A stretch of 64,000 bases of DNA from Cladopsammia gracilis (GCA_022457155.1 JAJGOT010000115.1:1486501-1550500), one strand, 5' to 3'; shown: positions 21,711 through 35,390, numbered from the stretch's first letter. The notes: generated from the sequence alone by a model not told the origin. Numbers and translations: made by a program.

Positions 21711-23630
21711 TTTTTTTATCATTTTCCTGTTTGCTTCACCTGTTTGCTACGAAGAATTTTCTGAGTCCAAAACCCAGTAACCGCCACACAAAAACTATAA
21801 ACACATCTCCCCGCGATATTTAGCGGAAAATATATATTAATAATATTCTGATGTACCGTGTCTTAATAACAACAATAGGACGTAATTTTTAAATCAGATA
21901 TTTATAATTTTTTTTATAATAAGTGATATTCCCACGTATTCAAAATTTGCCTTTAACCTTCGTACGCCTTAAGCTAAATATATATTGCTAAATTGAATAG
22001 AACTGATTGTTTTGAACAGATGAGAAATATTTTTAAATGCCAACATAATTATTTTGATGTTAAACAGCTTGGATAATAAACTCAATAACCTGATTTGGCT
22101 TCAAAAATACATGTATGTACGGATATTTGTCGCTAGACATCTGTTCTTCGAAGCTCGCATATTTCCTCTAGTTTCCCTCTCGAAAAAGTGTTCGCTTCTT
22201 GAAAAAGATAATTTCCACGGACATATCCGTGCCTATTTTTGCGTCAAATGGCGGTTATTGTTTATATATATGGACAGAACGTTATTATACCGTGTTAATT
22301 CTGCATTTGGGAAGAGAGGAACGGCAAATTAGAACTAAAAGTTCTTTTTAATTCGTTCTAATAACGGAAACGTAGGACTATAAATTAAAAAATCCTAGTT
22401 AAGTGCCTTTGGTCAGACACGAAACGCTCGAATTGTACCGAAAAGAAAATATCAAGTAGTTCCTTGACAGAAGAACAAACCGAAGTTCAATTTTAAGAGA
22501 TTTTGTTTTCAACAAAACACGGATAGAACTTGGAAAAAAGTTGCGCATCCGTTTCCATCCCAGCCATCTGTCGTCAAGTACAATTAAAAGCAGCTTAAGT
22601 GAATTAGTAAAGAAATTGTTAAAAAAGTTTCAATTATATTGATGTCTCCATTGTTACAAATTTCTTTTTTTTGCTTTTCAAAGTAGTACTTAAAATATGA
22701 CAAATCCATCCAAAGAGCCTAATTAAACATGCAAATGTTTTTTTTTTTGCTTTATAAAATAGTACTTAAAATATGACATTGCTAATTTAATATTCTTCTT
22801 TATCACTTAACAACAGTCAAGGAGTTTTAATAACGTATTCAGAAATCCGTCCAAAGAGCGTAATTAAACAGTGTTAATTCCGGTTTGTTCACTTAAGAAC
22901 GGAGACACGGAAAAGTCCCATTTAATGTTTTTGTTTCCGATAACGGTCACGGAATCTTGGTATCAAGAAGGAACGGGATAAAAATCGCATAATAAAATAT
23001 TGCAAGACTCGAGACAGATAACAGGGTACAAAAAATAGAACAAGTAAGGCTATATTTATTTATTTATTTATTTATTTATTCATTAATTAATCAGTTGCGA
23101 TATAAAATAAGGCAAACTCCTGTCGATTATAACAATGCTATTATTTCTTAGTAAGTGACAACTTTATTTACAGAGACTAACACATAACAGAAGGATAACT
23201 GATAAACTAGTACCTTAAAGTTAAAATATAGATAAAATCCAAAAGTTAAAATAAAGAAGGAATAAGAATGACTAAATGCTAAAATTATATTCACTTTGAA
23301 AATTTAGGTAAAAACATCACAGTGAAGAGCAATGAGTTAAGCTGCCTGGGCTAGTGGGTATTTGGATGTTGTTTTTTTTTTAAACATAGATTGGAGTGAA
23401 CCGATGGAGACTTTATTCCGTATTTCGACGGAGACACAAAATTTAATCTCAGTTTACCAACTGTTCCTACCTAAACCGTGATGTTGGTCTGCCTGTGCTA
23501 AGAATTCGAAAGATGATATCTGACATCGCTATAAATCTAAACGTGGTTTAATGAAGTTGCCTTGAGGTATAGATTTATCAGCATCATTAGCAGTTGCCTT
23601 AGTTATGATATAAGTCCTAAATATAAAGTG

Positions 23631-24310
23631 TGTCCAATCAAATGAACTTTAGAGCTGTATTTTCTTCATGGCGCTGTTTATTATGCTGTGCAGCAAGGTG
23701 GCTCTAACTTTTAAGTCTAGTGTGACCATCCAAATAAAAGCTACTGAGCAGTACTTTCCTGTGGTACTGTTTATTATGCTGTACAAGGTGGTTCTAACTT
23801 TTGAGTCTGAAGATGAAATCTTAAAGTGTGACCATTCAAATGAAAGCTATTGAGCAGTACTTTCCTGTGGTACTGTTTATTATGCTGTACAAGGTGGTTC
23901 TAACTTTTGAGTCTGTGGATGAAATCCTAAAGTGTGACCATTCAAATAAAAGCTACTGAGCAGTACTTTCCTGTGGTACTGTTTATTATGCAGTACAAGG
24001 TGGTTCTAACTTTTGAGTCTGAAGATGAAATTCTAAAGTGTGACCATTCAAATGAAAGCTACTGAGCAGTACTTTCCTGTGGTGCTGTTTATTTTGCTGT
24101 ACAAGGTGATTCTAACTTTGAGCCTGTGGATGAAATTCTAAAGTGTGACCATTCAAATGAAAGCTATTGAGCAGTACTTTCCTGTGGTGCTGTTTATGAT
24201 GCTCTACAAGGTGATTCTAACTTTGAGCCTGTGGATGAAATTCTAAAGTGTAACCATTCAAATGAAAGCTACTAGTAAGCAGTACTTTCTTATGGTGCTT
24301 TCTATTCTGC
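23631..24310. repeat. 106-bp minisatellite, copy 2, about 7 units
   Basis: Same unit as at 13330. Several units carry GAGTCTGAAGATGAAAT or GAGCCTGTGGATGAAAT variants. The spurious 61-aa ORF here also appears at 43804. Confidence 0.9.
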
Positions 24311-24381
24311 CATAAAAGGTGGTTCTGGTTCCTGAAATCTCTTTATGCGTATTTATCTTTGGTTTTGTCTGTATTCGACTA

Positions 24382-24874
24382 CCTTATTACATGAAATTTT
24401 CGCGACACGTTAATTTCGTTAATTTCGTGATTTGAAAAAAAATCGCGAAATTTAAGTGACGCGAAAATTAAATGTCGCGAAAATAACATGACGCGAAAAT
24501 TAAGTGACGCACATTATGTCAATAATTAAAAAAGAACGACTTTATTACCATTACACACGTTTATAACAATCATTTTGAACTATTCTGTGGTAATGTTCTG
24601 GTCCTTCAAGCATGAACTACAAACCGTGCCTTGTTACACTGTGAGAACATCTTTCTTGTTACTGTTTACATAATCAGTTGCGTTATTTTCATTTGGACAT
24701 TGTTGATTAAGTTGTTTAATCAAATTCAGGGACAAGTGTGTCTCACTCAAAAACACGAAATTAAAGTGAGTCAAAATGCAAAATTTTCGAAAAATCGCGA
24801 AATTAAGGTGTCGCGAAATATGCGAACCTCAAAATCGCCAAATTAACGTGTCGCGAAAATTTCATGTAATAAGG
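24382..24874. mobile_element. 493-bp TA-flanked MITE, copy 2
   Basis: TIRs of about 36 bp (CCTTATTACATGAAATTTTC.. continuing GCGACACGTTAATTTCG, and complement) are bounded by TA at 24380-24381 and 24875-24876. Copy 1 has a single TA at the empty site. TA duplication fits Tc1/mariner-type non-autonomous elements. Both ends are rich in TCGCGA words; the two ORFs inside are incidental. Confidence 0.9.
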
Positions 24875-25377
24875 TATTTTACGAATTATATTTTTGATTC
24901 ATTTTTTTGGAAGAAAAATGACTACACAGTTAGTCTGCTTGAGTCCACCGTTATTCAGTATTTTGAACATTTTTTCATAATCATAAGTACAAGCTTTGAT
25001 CAAGCTTATGTGCTTCCTCCATTTGTTTTTCAAAATACAGAATTTCCACTGCACAAAAATAGCCTATTGAGATTTGAATGACAAAGAAAAAGCGCTATTT
25101 AATGGTAGAATTTATATGTCAAGGAAAAAAATTCTTAATAGAAGCCCGATCATTACCAGGGGAAGTCTTTGGTCTTTCCGACTAATTTACTCACCATCGG
25201 TCAAAAGAGTTCTCTTTTAATCTCCCACAACACTAATTGTTTTTGAGAACATAAGGCGCTTTTATTTTTCGGTGGGTGCTCGAGCACGAACGTGAAAAAG
25301 TTATTGAATGATCTGTCAACGGAATATTGTATTCATCCTGCTTCTTTCCTATAACAAATTACATTAAGGGACAGTGT

Positions 25378-25706
25378 CTCGCCTGAAATATCGTGTTTTC
25401 ATGATAATGGCCAGGAGCTTGCTTCATTACTAACGTAGGAAGAAAAGACATTGCCGATAAACGCAAAGAAATATGAACTACAAAAACAACATAATGACTA
25501 AAAAACGCAAAATTCCACCAAAATGGAAACTGATTTTTTGACCGCCTGTCACGAAATCAAAATCGATGAACTGTAAATCCACTTCCATCCTTATAATGCT
25601 GCACTACTGTTTTGCTCTCTTGCATCTTTTATTCAATTTAGTTTTTTTGGCGATATAAACATGGAAATTAAGTAAACAAAACTGCGTTACTTCGGGGAGT
25701 GCCCCT
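25378..25706 (-). mobile_element. TTAA-flanked MITE, copy 2
   Basis: It is orthologous to 14573-14909 and bounded by TTAA at 25374-25377 and 25707-25710. Confidence 0.75.
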
Positions 25707-25740
25707 TTAATAACTAGGTTACCGTGGGATACACAATTAT

Positions 25741-26616
25741 GTATAGTTTAAAAAACGAGCAGTAGTGTATTATCAGGTTTAAAAACTCGAGGCGAAGCCG
25801 AGAGTTTTTACACCTGATAATACACGTGCTGCGTGTTTTTTGAACGGCTTCAAAAACATTCTTTCAAAAGCGCGTCCCTTCGGAATTAAAACAATTGCGC
25901 TTTTGTGCAAAGAGGAAATTAGCATACGAGAAAAACAAGTAGACTAGACTGATTAGCATACAACACATGTGCCACGTCTTCGACGAAGTGACCATTGCTT
26001 CCCGGCTCCTGTCGAAAGTTTTGGGATTTTATAGTTCTGAGGGAAAACATCTACTGAAAAATGCTATACTAAAGTTGTCAGGTACGGTACATAAAACGGC
26101 TGACAATTTTTTTTTCAGAGGTAGAGAACGAGTAGAAATAAGCAGCTTGAATCTGCGAACCAGTCGCTTACCTGGCAATTTACACGAGGGCGGTGGTGTC
26201 AGTCAAATAACGGCTCACTTATTAAACTGTTGGTTGTTTATTTTGTTGAGAAGATTCCAAATAGAATGGCGAAAGACCAGATTTCGTAAAACAGTACTGC
26301 ACAAAAATATTAAAGTCACCATTTGTTGCACTAAGAATCCTGAACAATTACTACCCATATCAGAAATCTTTATATAAAGATTACGTGTGATCTTAATATA
26401 AATATCACGGTCATTTTAAAATAATTCTCATTAAAAATTCAGCGATAATTGCATTGTTTGCCCATTCAGCCCCGAACTCCCCTGTGACTGAAATCAAAGC
26501 CGCCACCAGGCTTTTCATAATGACCGTAGATTATCAGGTATAAAGGCTCATACACGTGATCGATTTGGGTCGTGTGATTGGCTGATATGCTAATGAATTA
26601 TTAATGAGTTTTTGAA
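25741..26616. repeat. roughly 0.9-kb block present in copies 2 and 3, absent from copy 1
   Basis: It begins with a palindrome (25755-25845, centred on GGCGAAGCC) and ends near TTATTAATGAGTTTTTGAACG. It contains a 136-aa plus ORF (25967-26377) that is broken in copy 3 by indels, so I do not call it a gene. It looks like a dispersed element with foldback end sequences. Confidence 0.6.
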
Positions 26617-27359
26617 CGTAAATTAAATTAGATATTCTCATGTTCCCTAAGGCGCTGTGCTTTGGTAAAAGAATTACATTCCCTTAAATAGGTCGACCTT
26701 TAATCAACGGTAAACAAGAAATATAAAATAAAATAAAATAAAATAAAATAAAATAAAATAGATTCTTAATATTTTATTATTTTTGCTTTGAGAGAGAAAA
26801 AGAGAATTGAACAGCGAACAAACGGTTTTCCAAAATTCGAAAAAAAAAGCTTTATGATCCGATTAATTACATATTCAGATGCTCCCTTTAAGGCGCTGTG
26901 CAATGGTAAAAGAATTACCTTTCCTAAGAAATACATAGTAAAATAAAATAGGTTCTTAATATTTTATAAGTTTTGCTTTGAGAGATAAAAAGAGAATTGA
27001 ACAGCGAACAAACGGTTTTCCAAAAAAATGATTCGAAAAAAGAAATATAACTTTATGATAAATTAATTACATGTTCACATGCTCCCTTAAGGGTGCTGTG
27101 CATTGGTTAAGTAGGTCGACCTTTAATCAGCGGTAAACAAGGAATATATAATAAAATAAAATAGGTTGTTAAAATTTAATAATTTTTGCTTTTTTAATTA
27201 AGAGATAAAAAGAGAATAAAAATTCGAAAAGAGAAATAACTTGGAATATATATATATATATAATTACATTCCAAGTTATTTCTTTTTTCGATCTTTTGTT
27301 TTTCTACGTATTAAGCAGTTTGTTTTTCTGGCTTTGGGAGCGACAACAGGGTCAAGCCC

Positions 27360-27673
27360 AAATCATACCGTCCAGAAGGACGTCGGACACCTTATTGAGA
27401 CTTATATAACGGGGTAACTGGTTAGCTTTCAGTTGAGGTTGGGGGAAGTAATTTGAGTTAAATTTAGGACTAAGCAACCCGAGAAGCTAGGTGGTACAGT
27501 GGTACGGTAGGCTATGTAAGCCTACGCCTATAGCTGAGGTCACAGGTTCAACCCTGAGTGGGGATTTTAGATTTTCTTTTTTACACTTAAAAATTTATTG
27601 AAAATAAAATTCTAAGTGCCGATATTACGGATTATTATTAAGATGTCCGACGTCCTTCTGGACGGTATAATTT
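27360..27673. mobile_element. TIR element with tRNA-like core, copy 2
   Basis: It is orthologous to 15672-15985. The left TIR here keeps the full CCGTCCAGAAGGACGTCGG word. The A box is at 27492-27502. Confidence 0.75.
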
Positions 27674-27821
27674 AGACACAACGTACCCGACAACAGAGAT
27701 AACATGTTGTAGAGAATGCCAAATAAAACATATTGGCAAAAACGCTCGTGCTTGATAACATAAGATCTTTGCTTTCACATTCCTCATGCGGGCAGTTTGC
27801 CACTTGCTAATAACGACTCTA

Positions 27822-30599
27822 TTATCGTAACCAGCTAGAAATTTCTTTCCAAAAAGCACTAGAATATTGGCAAAATACAAAGAGATGTTCAGGGGTTTCA
27901 TCGTCCTTACCACAAAAGGTACATAAGGGTGATTCAACAAGTTTAAGCTTGCTTAATTTTGCATTAGTAAATAATATTCTATTCAAAATTTTATACTGAA
28001 AATCTCTCGTATACGTATCTAACGCAACTTGGAAGGGCAAACTGTAAATTTTATTCCACACTAGCTCAGAATCTGGAAGCATTTCATTAAATCTAGATTG
28101 TGCTGTAGGGATTTCACGCAAATCAGACACAAGTGCTTCATACAATTTTTTAGTATTTACTTCTGATACAGAGACTTTTACAGAATTTAGCACCAATGCG
28201 TACTCTAGAGGGTCGAAATTGGGTGTATGTGGGACCGTGTTAGATTTTAACTCTTTTCTCCATTTGAAAGGAATAGCATCTATGAACCCATTCCAAAAGA
28301 GAAAATTTTTGGACTGAAGACCTTTGAGCTGCAAATCCGACCACGTATAAAAACTTCCATCGGCCTTAACCATATCACAAATTCTATGCATGCCAATCTC
28401 AACCAAATCCAAATAATAACAAGATTTTTTGTTAACGAGGATGTTCTTGTTGTTCCAAACTATCTCATTCAAAATATCCTCGACTTGATCAGGCATGGTC
28501 GTATTGAATTTAGACCATAATGTCAGACATTCGTCATAAAAAGGACTAACTTTTATAGGAAGATCGCCAAGACTAAAGTTACACTTCAAAAGATAAGGGC
28601 CTCCGACCGGCTTTAGAAGTGCGTCTAAGACAAGTTTCCAATCGGCAACATATTCCGGGTCCACATAGCGTTTAAAAAAAGACATCTTCTGGGCTTGAAT
28701 AAGAGATTCCAAGTGTATCATTTTTAGACCCCCATTTTCAATATTATTTATTAGAGCCCTTCTCTTGACTTTATCCTTGCCTTTCCATATAAAGTCGTAG
28801 ATGATTTTGTTAGCACTCTTGATTATTTCATTACAGAGAGGTAACTGTGATGCACGATAGAGAAACTTCGAGATAGCGAATGTTTTAACGATTTGGACTC
28901 TACCTAAAACAGTTAAGTTCCTCCATTTCCATAAATTCAGTTTCTTTTTCAAAGAATCCAAAATTGATACAAAATTTAATTTAGCGGCTTCTTTTCTATT
29001 ATACGAAAAAAAGATTCCTAATATTTCAATACAGTCCTTGATGTCTACGTTAATATTAAAGTCAGTTGTGGAAGAAGTACCAAGGTAACAAGCTTCTAGC
29101 TTGCTTTTATTAAGCTTGAGGCCGGAGCACAGCCCGAAATCTTTCAGTATCTTCATGAGGTTGTCAGCAGACTGGTCGTCTTTCAGAAAAGTAGTCATAT
29201 CATCAGCAAAGGCAGTTAATTTAACTTCATGTTCATCCCGAAGGTTGATACCTTTAATCTCATCGCTGTCTCTAACATATATAGCTAGTGTTTCAAGAGC
29301 AATGATAAAGAGATAGGGGGATAGTGGATCGCCCTGTCTCACTCCTCGCATTACATCGAAATGAACAGAGGAAAAGCCATTATTCATGACACAACTTTGG
29401 ATATTGGAATAAAAGATGTTGACCCATTTGATGAATGATTGACCGAAATTGAAGGCTGACAAAACCTTGTTTAAGAAAGTCCAATCCAGAGAGTCGAAAG
29501 CCTTTTCAAAGTCGATAGCGAGTAAAAGACCAGATAACTTATTTTCTTTGGTATAAAACATGATATCATCTATAATTCTGGTGCAATCAAAGATTGATCG
29601 GCCCTTGACATAGGCGCATTGATTTTCGTGAATGATGAGCGGTAAAACAGTTTCTAACCTTTTAGCAATAGCTTTAGATGCAATCTTGACGTCCACATTT
29701 AGAAGAGAGATTGGCCTCCAGTTTTTAATATACATTTTATCTTTACCTTTCTTTTCTATCAATTTAATTATGGCCATTTTCTGAGACGTTGAAAGTTCTC
29801 CACACTCATAGGCTTCATTAAGACAATCCACTGCAAGATTACCCAGGAGTGGCCAAAAGGCCTTATAGAACTCGGCTGTCAAACCATCATTCCCAGGGGC
29901 TTTCCCAGTTTGAAAAGTAAGAAGCGAGCGATAACATTCGTTGTATGTAAGTTTTCCTTCGCATTTTTCTCTTTTATCCTCATCTAACTTGGGTATAGAA
30001 GGATTGTATAGGAATCTGGCAGCTACGTCCCCGTCACTGTTAGAACCATGATCTTGGTACAAATCTGAATAAAATAATTTAAGCTCATCTAGAATTTCCA
30101 CCGGATCAGTAGTAACTCTGTCATCATCCAATTTTAATTTCCTAATACAAGAAGAGCTATTGTTTTGATTTTCAAGTTTTAAGAAATAACTATTATTTTT
30201 TTCCCCTTTTTCAAACCATCGGACGCGAGATCGAATTATAGCACCTTGTATTACGTAATCATAAGCAGATTCATATCTAATTCGCGTTTCCTCCAGACTA
30301 GTTAAATTTTCAGATGTTGGAGATTCATCGCATATCTCCTGCCATCTTTTGACTTCTTTCTCCAGTTCGAATAACTTATCGCGTCGCTTTCTTGCCTTCC
30401 GCTTACTGAAGGAAATTGTATCTTTACGTATTCTGTATTTGATAATGTCCCAGAGAAGGCGCTTACTAGTTATATCCTTGTACTCTTCTAACCAGTTTGG
30501 GTATGAATTCTTAATAAAGTCGTTATATTCACGATCTTCAACAAGACTTGAATTAAACTTCCAATCAGAGGAGGTTGGACACGGGCCGAAAGGCATCAT
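27822..30599 (-). pseudogene. LINE ORF2, reverse transcriptase and C-terminal part (3'-truncated)
   Basis: The open frame is 925 aa. The first 12 residues come from the inserted transposon end and the last residue and stop (TAA) from flanking host sequence; LINE sequence covers 27827-30565. RT motifs in order: NWRPISLLNVD, LLAIDFEKAFDSLDW (about 29490), RGVRQGDPLSPYLF (about 29330) and FADD (29199-29210). A C-terminal knuckle CTFCGKDDETPEHLFVFC (CX2CX8HX4C) follows, as in L1/Tx1-clade ORF2. No stops or frameshifts were seen, so it is young. The usual residues after the knuckle are missing at the insertion edge. Confidence 0.9.
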
Positions 30600-33500
30600 G
30601 GGATGAATTTTCGTTTCGAGCGACTCTCGTTCAGTTTCAAGTGAACCTTCGAGCTGTGAGGACCTCGAGGAACTACAAATTTTCAGACCTTTAGCCGCTA
30701 TGGAAGCACAAATTGGCCTAAATTGAAGGTTATGCGATTACTCTTGTATAGATACCATTTATTTTTACAACTGAACAACTTGAGGTATCATTCTACGCCG
30801 ATCGAAAGAGTGCAGCGACTACAAATTTGAGCCACAACAAGCACAAATCGGCCTTCATTGAAGTCGATAAGATTCCTTTTGTTACTTAGCAGGGTTTAAG
30901 CCCGTTGATCGATCGAAAGACTTATTAAAGCAAGGCTGCATGAGGAATTACAACCGAGGAATATTTTGTAACGAAAGCTATCAGCTTAAATCACGGAATT
31001 ACCAAGGTTGGTAACCACAACAATCGATCGTTGCATTTTATAGTCCTCTTGGGTTTTAGAATGTTATAATTTTGAAATATACGAAGGCAATTTTGTTGTA
31101 CTGAATGCTGGTAGTGCTGGATTTGTGTTGTTACGAAGTATAAATACATAAATAAATAATAAAACTGTAAAATCATGTGAAACAACAAGTAATCAATGAA
31201 ATCAATAATTTAAAGTTTTAAACAAAAACAGATTTCGGTCCCATCGACCATTACAAATTTGACAACTGTTGACTTTTTTATGTAATATCACAGATTATTC
31301 CTTGTTAAAACTTCAGGAGGAAAACATGATTTAAAAACCTTATGGAAATAAAGCAGTGACTAACATACATCTGAACAAGAACCATCCTTCTAGCTGTAGA
31401 AAGAAATCAAATTCTGGCCATAAAGACCTGGTAGAAAATTGTGATTAGGAGGACCTCAGGCAAAAAGGAATTCAAACTTCTGGGCTTGAAAATGAAAATG
31501 CAGAGTGTTTTGGCACTCTAGTTCTGAGTTTGTGGCAAAACAATTCAAGGTACTAAGGAACCATTTTTTCTTTGGGCCCTCTTACTTGGAATGTAATCAG
31601 AGCACAACAATCAGGACTGTGCACATGAGAACAACTATATGTTCTTTCACTTGAGCACAGTCTTAGGTAATTTATAACAAATGTGCAATTGCCAATGTCA
31701 TAAGCAACCAGGAATTGGAAAGGTGGTCGCTAAGGAAGGATGGTTACTTATGAGAGTCAAAGTACAACAATAGAGAATGGTTGCTGAAAGGGAGCAATTG
31801 TAGTTCCAATAATTTTAACTAACAACTTTCCTAACAGACAGGCAATTCTTAATGAGGTATTTATGTAAACCATTAAACAATTCCCTCAAAATTTAAATGC
31901 CAATTAGTGGTGGAGCAAGGAAAGAAGTGTTGAAATGTTTCTATTTTGAAGCACAACTATTTTCACCACAAGCTCCCCCATCCTACTTCATGGTTTTATT
32001 GGGTAATAAAAAAAGTAAATGAAGCCTTTTGAGAAGTCAGTACAGAAATGGGAAACAGAAACAGAAATTTCACCTGCTGGCTTACAGCCCCCCTCCACCC
32101 TTACCATCCTTGATAATCAAGGAATACCCAGGGGTATAGCTAGGGGGGTCCTAGGGTGCCTGTGACCCACCCTTTGTGAGATAATTTTATTAAAGCACAG
32201 CATGGATGTCAACATGACAATCTGGTAAGTACCCTGGGTGTAACACCCCCTTTGAAAAATCCTAGCTATGCCCCTGCACACCATAGTTAAATGGAGTTGA
32301 TCAGGAGCCCATTGATATTTTAATAGAAAACAATTAATAGTAATCAAAATAATTATAGCAATTCATAAGTGATACAAAAGCTCCAACAATCCAGTGAGCC
32401 AAAATTTCCCCCAACTATGAAGGTTATTTGAGATTTTCTTTGTGGGTGTGCCAGGATTTCCAGCTATAATCATAATGTTCAGAACGACAAAAACCTACAA
32501 AAAGTGCTAAATTTTCTTTAACATAACTATATTTTTAATTGGATCATGTGATTAGTTAAGGCTGATAGCTCAAATCTGTAAGTTAGGAGTGAGAAATTGC
32601 TCCATAGGCGTGAGTTGGTATGAGATCGGAGTTTTGGACTCGCAGGCATGAGACTTAGCAGGTATGTGTATGCCACCATGCAGAACTTAAGTATGTAATA
32701 AGTTTTCATTGTCAACTGAAGACAAAAGTAAGCAACCCGGGGCTGCTATGCATTTCTAGCAGGCTACTGATAAAGCACGATCCATCAAATATCGGTATAG
32801 ACAATTATTATTTATCAACAAAGAAATATATTTAACAGACTGATATTTAACAGACTGATTAACAGACTGTGCATTTTGTCTATACAAGTTTATAATTTTA
32901 TTTATATAATAACACCTTATTGATAATTAGGTGCTAAAATATGAAACAACTGACAATATGGGGGCATTTATTCAATGACAATAATTCACAGTTCTCAACC
33001 CAATAATTTGTGGGTCTCAAGAGCTTTTCCTCTGGGATTTTTGCTTAGAGCTGGGCTTTACAAGACATGATAATGACAGACCAAAACCCTCACAGCCATG
33101 CCTCAAGCCCCAATATTTTGGGCCAAGCAATAAAAATGTAATTCTTGTTTGGCTGCTTTTTTCAGGAAAAAGAGCAGACTGAAGGGCTCCACATTTTGCT
33201 GTTGAACCTAGAAAAAAAATAGACTTCATAAGGAAGCCACTCCATGAAAAGACAACAATAACAAACATATAAGCCCTTAGTTATTACGGTTATAAAAGCT
33301 CATATATAAATTGCAATGTTCAAATCTCATGATTAGAGTGTAGATTGCGCAAGAATATAAATCAAATATCATGTTTTTCCTCAGAAGACTGAAACTTTGA
33401 TCTCAAAAGGTCGAAGCAGCCTTAGAAATTACAGCACGCACACTTGTGATAACCTACGAAAATGACCGAACTTTAATCGCAAATAACAGAAAATTGGTGA

Positions 33501-33917
33501 GAGGTACGATGTGGTACGACGTCCTAAATTAAAAGAAAAACTTTTTCTACAAACGATGGTGCGATTTTCGTGGCTAGAGCCCACGCGATATAGCGTCAAG
33601 AAACGAACGCGTTGGTTGACTGCACAACGTGGACGAAAGCCGCCATATTGGACCGGCTTGCGAGGAAGCCTAATAATAGCGAATTCTACAACAAAAGTTG
33701 TAATATAAACAAGAAAATAGAAAAAGTAGCAACATACCTTTCATGAAAACTCCTTTACTGGAAAAAGCGGACTTCATATTTGAAGAAAAACACACTAAGA
33801 AACCATGAATTGTTGCGTGGAGAAATTCTCGCAAAAACGACTGTGAATGAATACGTTGATCTGATTGGTCGACTACTCCTACCAGGATACCTTTCGGCCC
33901 GTGTCCAACCTCCTCTG
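30566..33917. mobile_element. 3,352-bp DNA transposon inserted in LINE ORF2
   Basis: TIRs of 28 bp start CAGAGGAGGTTGGACACGGG and continue CCGAAAGG; they are perfect at both ends. ACTTCCAAT (9 bp) is duplicated at 30557-30565 and 33918-33926. A 9-bp duplication suggests a Mutator-like element; hAT and P elements usually make 8 bp. No transposase is visible on either strand (longest own frame 83 aa), so it is non-autonomous or decayed. Confidence 0.9.
32129..32276. mobile_element. 148-bp MITE nested in the 3.35-kb transposon
   Basis: The ends CAGGGGTATAGCTAGG and CCTAGCTATGCCCCTG are inverted copies. It is a third nesting level: LINE, then transposon, then MITE. Confidence 0.75.
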
Positions 33918-34692
33918 ACTTCCAATAAGAGGGACCCGGTTTATGTTCAACGATCTTTTTAAAGTTCAAGGTAATGGCCGAATGGTCAGTTTTTATTGCG
34001 GGAATAATATCGGTAGAAAAAATATCCTCTTGACTCGAATTACTAATTAACCAAAAGTCCAGTCTACGTTGAATTGTAGAATTTGGCTGTCTCCATGTGA
34101 AACGCTTTTTGTCTGGGTGACGAATTCTCCAAACATCAGTTAACTCGTTAGCTAACATGATATCTTTAACAATATCCACACTTTTCTGTTTAATCTTTGG
34201 GTGACCACCTAGACAATCCAAATCTTCGTCAAAGAAAATATTAAAATCGCCCCCTATAATGATTTTTCTATTTGGGTCAAAATCGTAACTATCAAGTTTC
34301 CTTTCAATCTTTTTGAAGAAAGCTTCCTGTTCATTAATTTTGTTTGGTGCATAGATGTTTACAAACAAAACGGGGGTATCTTGTACCACAGCCTCTAAAA
34401 TGATGAAACGACCGTTCGGATCGCATGATACCGATTTCTGCTCAAAATCTAGCCCTTGTTTTATTAACACTAAGGTGCCCTTACTATGATTTGAGCCGTG
34501 TGAAAATAACATTTTGCCCTTCCACTGCGTATTCCAAAACTTTTCGTCTTCAAAGGAGCTATACGTTTCCTGAAGGAAAACAAAATCCGCCTTCTGTTTT
34601 ATAAGCCACATTAATATTGCCTTCCTTTTGTTTAAAGAACGCAAACCTCGCACATTCAAAGAAATAAGTTTAAAATCTGTCATGAAAGTCAT
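33918..34692 (-). pseudogene. LINE ORF2, N-terminal APE-type endonuclease part
   Basis: From ATG at 34692 about 258 aa are LINE-derived. Motifs fit an apurinic-like endonuclease: SLNVRGLRS (Asn), FLQET (catalytic Glu), VNIYAPN, IGGDFN (Asp/Asn), RLDFW and TDHSAI (His). The frame then runs into the inserted transposon and continues for about 80 foreign residues. Its junction word at 33918-33926 is the same as that before the RT part at 30557-30565, so the two parts were one ORF. Confidence 0.9.
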
Positions 34693-35390
34693 TAATTTTT
34701 GCTATTAAAATAACACACAAAAACATTCCACAAAAAAAAGATCGTAGCCGAAAATAACAATAACATTATAATTAATGCTATTAATGCTATCGGTATTTTT
34801 CAACTTCAATCAGTACCAGCCCATTGCAAGGTTCACACAACTTGGAGCTTACCTCGTGCCTCATTTTATTTCACACTCTCCTCGGAAATTCGTTTTCTCT
34901 TAAGTAAACGCTCCGTATTTCAGCGACCAATTTTGACTATTAGGTACACCTGACCTAGTTCTCCCACAAGCACTGAGACTGTAGTGATCTCTGCCTATTT
35001 TGAGCATAGAGCAGTTTGATTCTCTGCAAGTAACCACATTTATTCCAAAGCTTCCGTGTGAACTCTGTACATGGTGTAATTACCTAATCAAAGTGACACC
35101 AATGCCTTTTTACTTTGGGAGGTTTGCATGTTCACATGTCACCAAAGGCTTCGAAACATTATTTTGGGATTCCCCCTCCCCCCTTCTTTCAGTTTATATT
35201 TACTGTCTCAAACCTGTTTCATCATTACTTTACTGATGACGTTTTTAACTTCAACCCTCACAAACGAAAGGCATTGTATCACTTCAAAATGTAGAGCATA
35301 TTATTCTTACGCTTGCATTGACATTATTTCTGGTACCACTAGCTCTATTTTTTCCTGCAGCTCGTCAATGGGGGAATGCTTTGCATTTTG

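Noticed and set aside
25967..26377. 136-aa plus ORF in the 0.9-kb block
   Set aside because: It is broken by indels in copy 3, where only 46102-46332 stays open, and it has no motif.
33686..33777. Possible minus-strand two-exon frame (ATG 33777, GTATGT donor, 52-bp intron, TTGTTGTAG acceptor) inside the 3.35-kb transposon
   Set aside because: The intron would be unusually short, the first exon would code only 13 residues, and the continuation shows no known domain.
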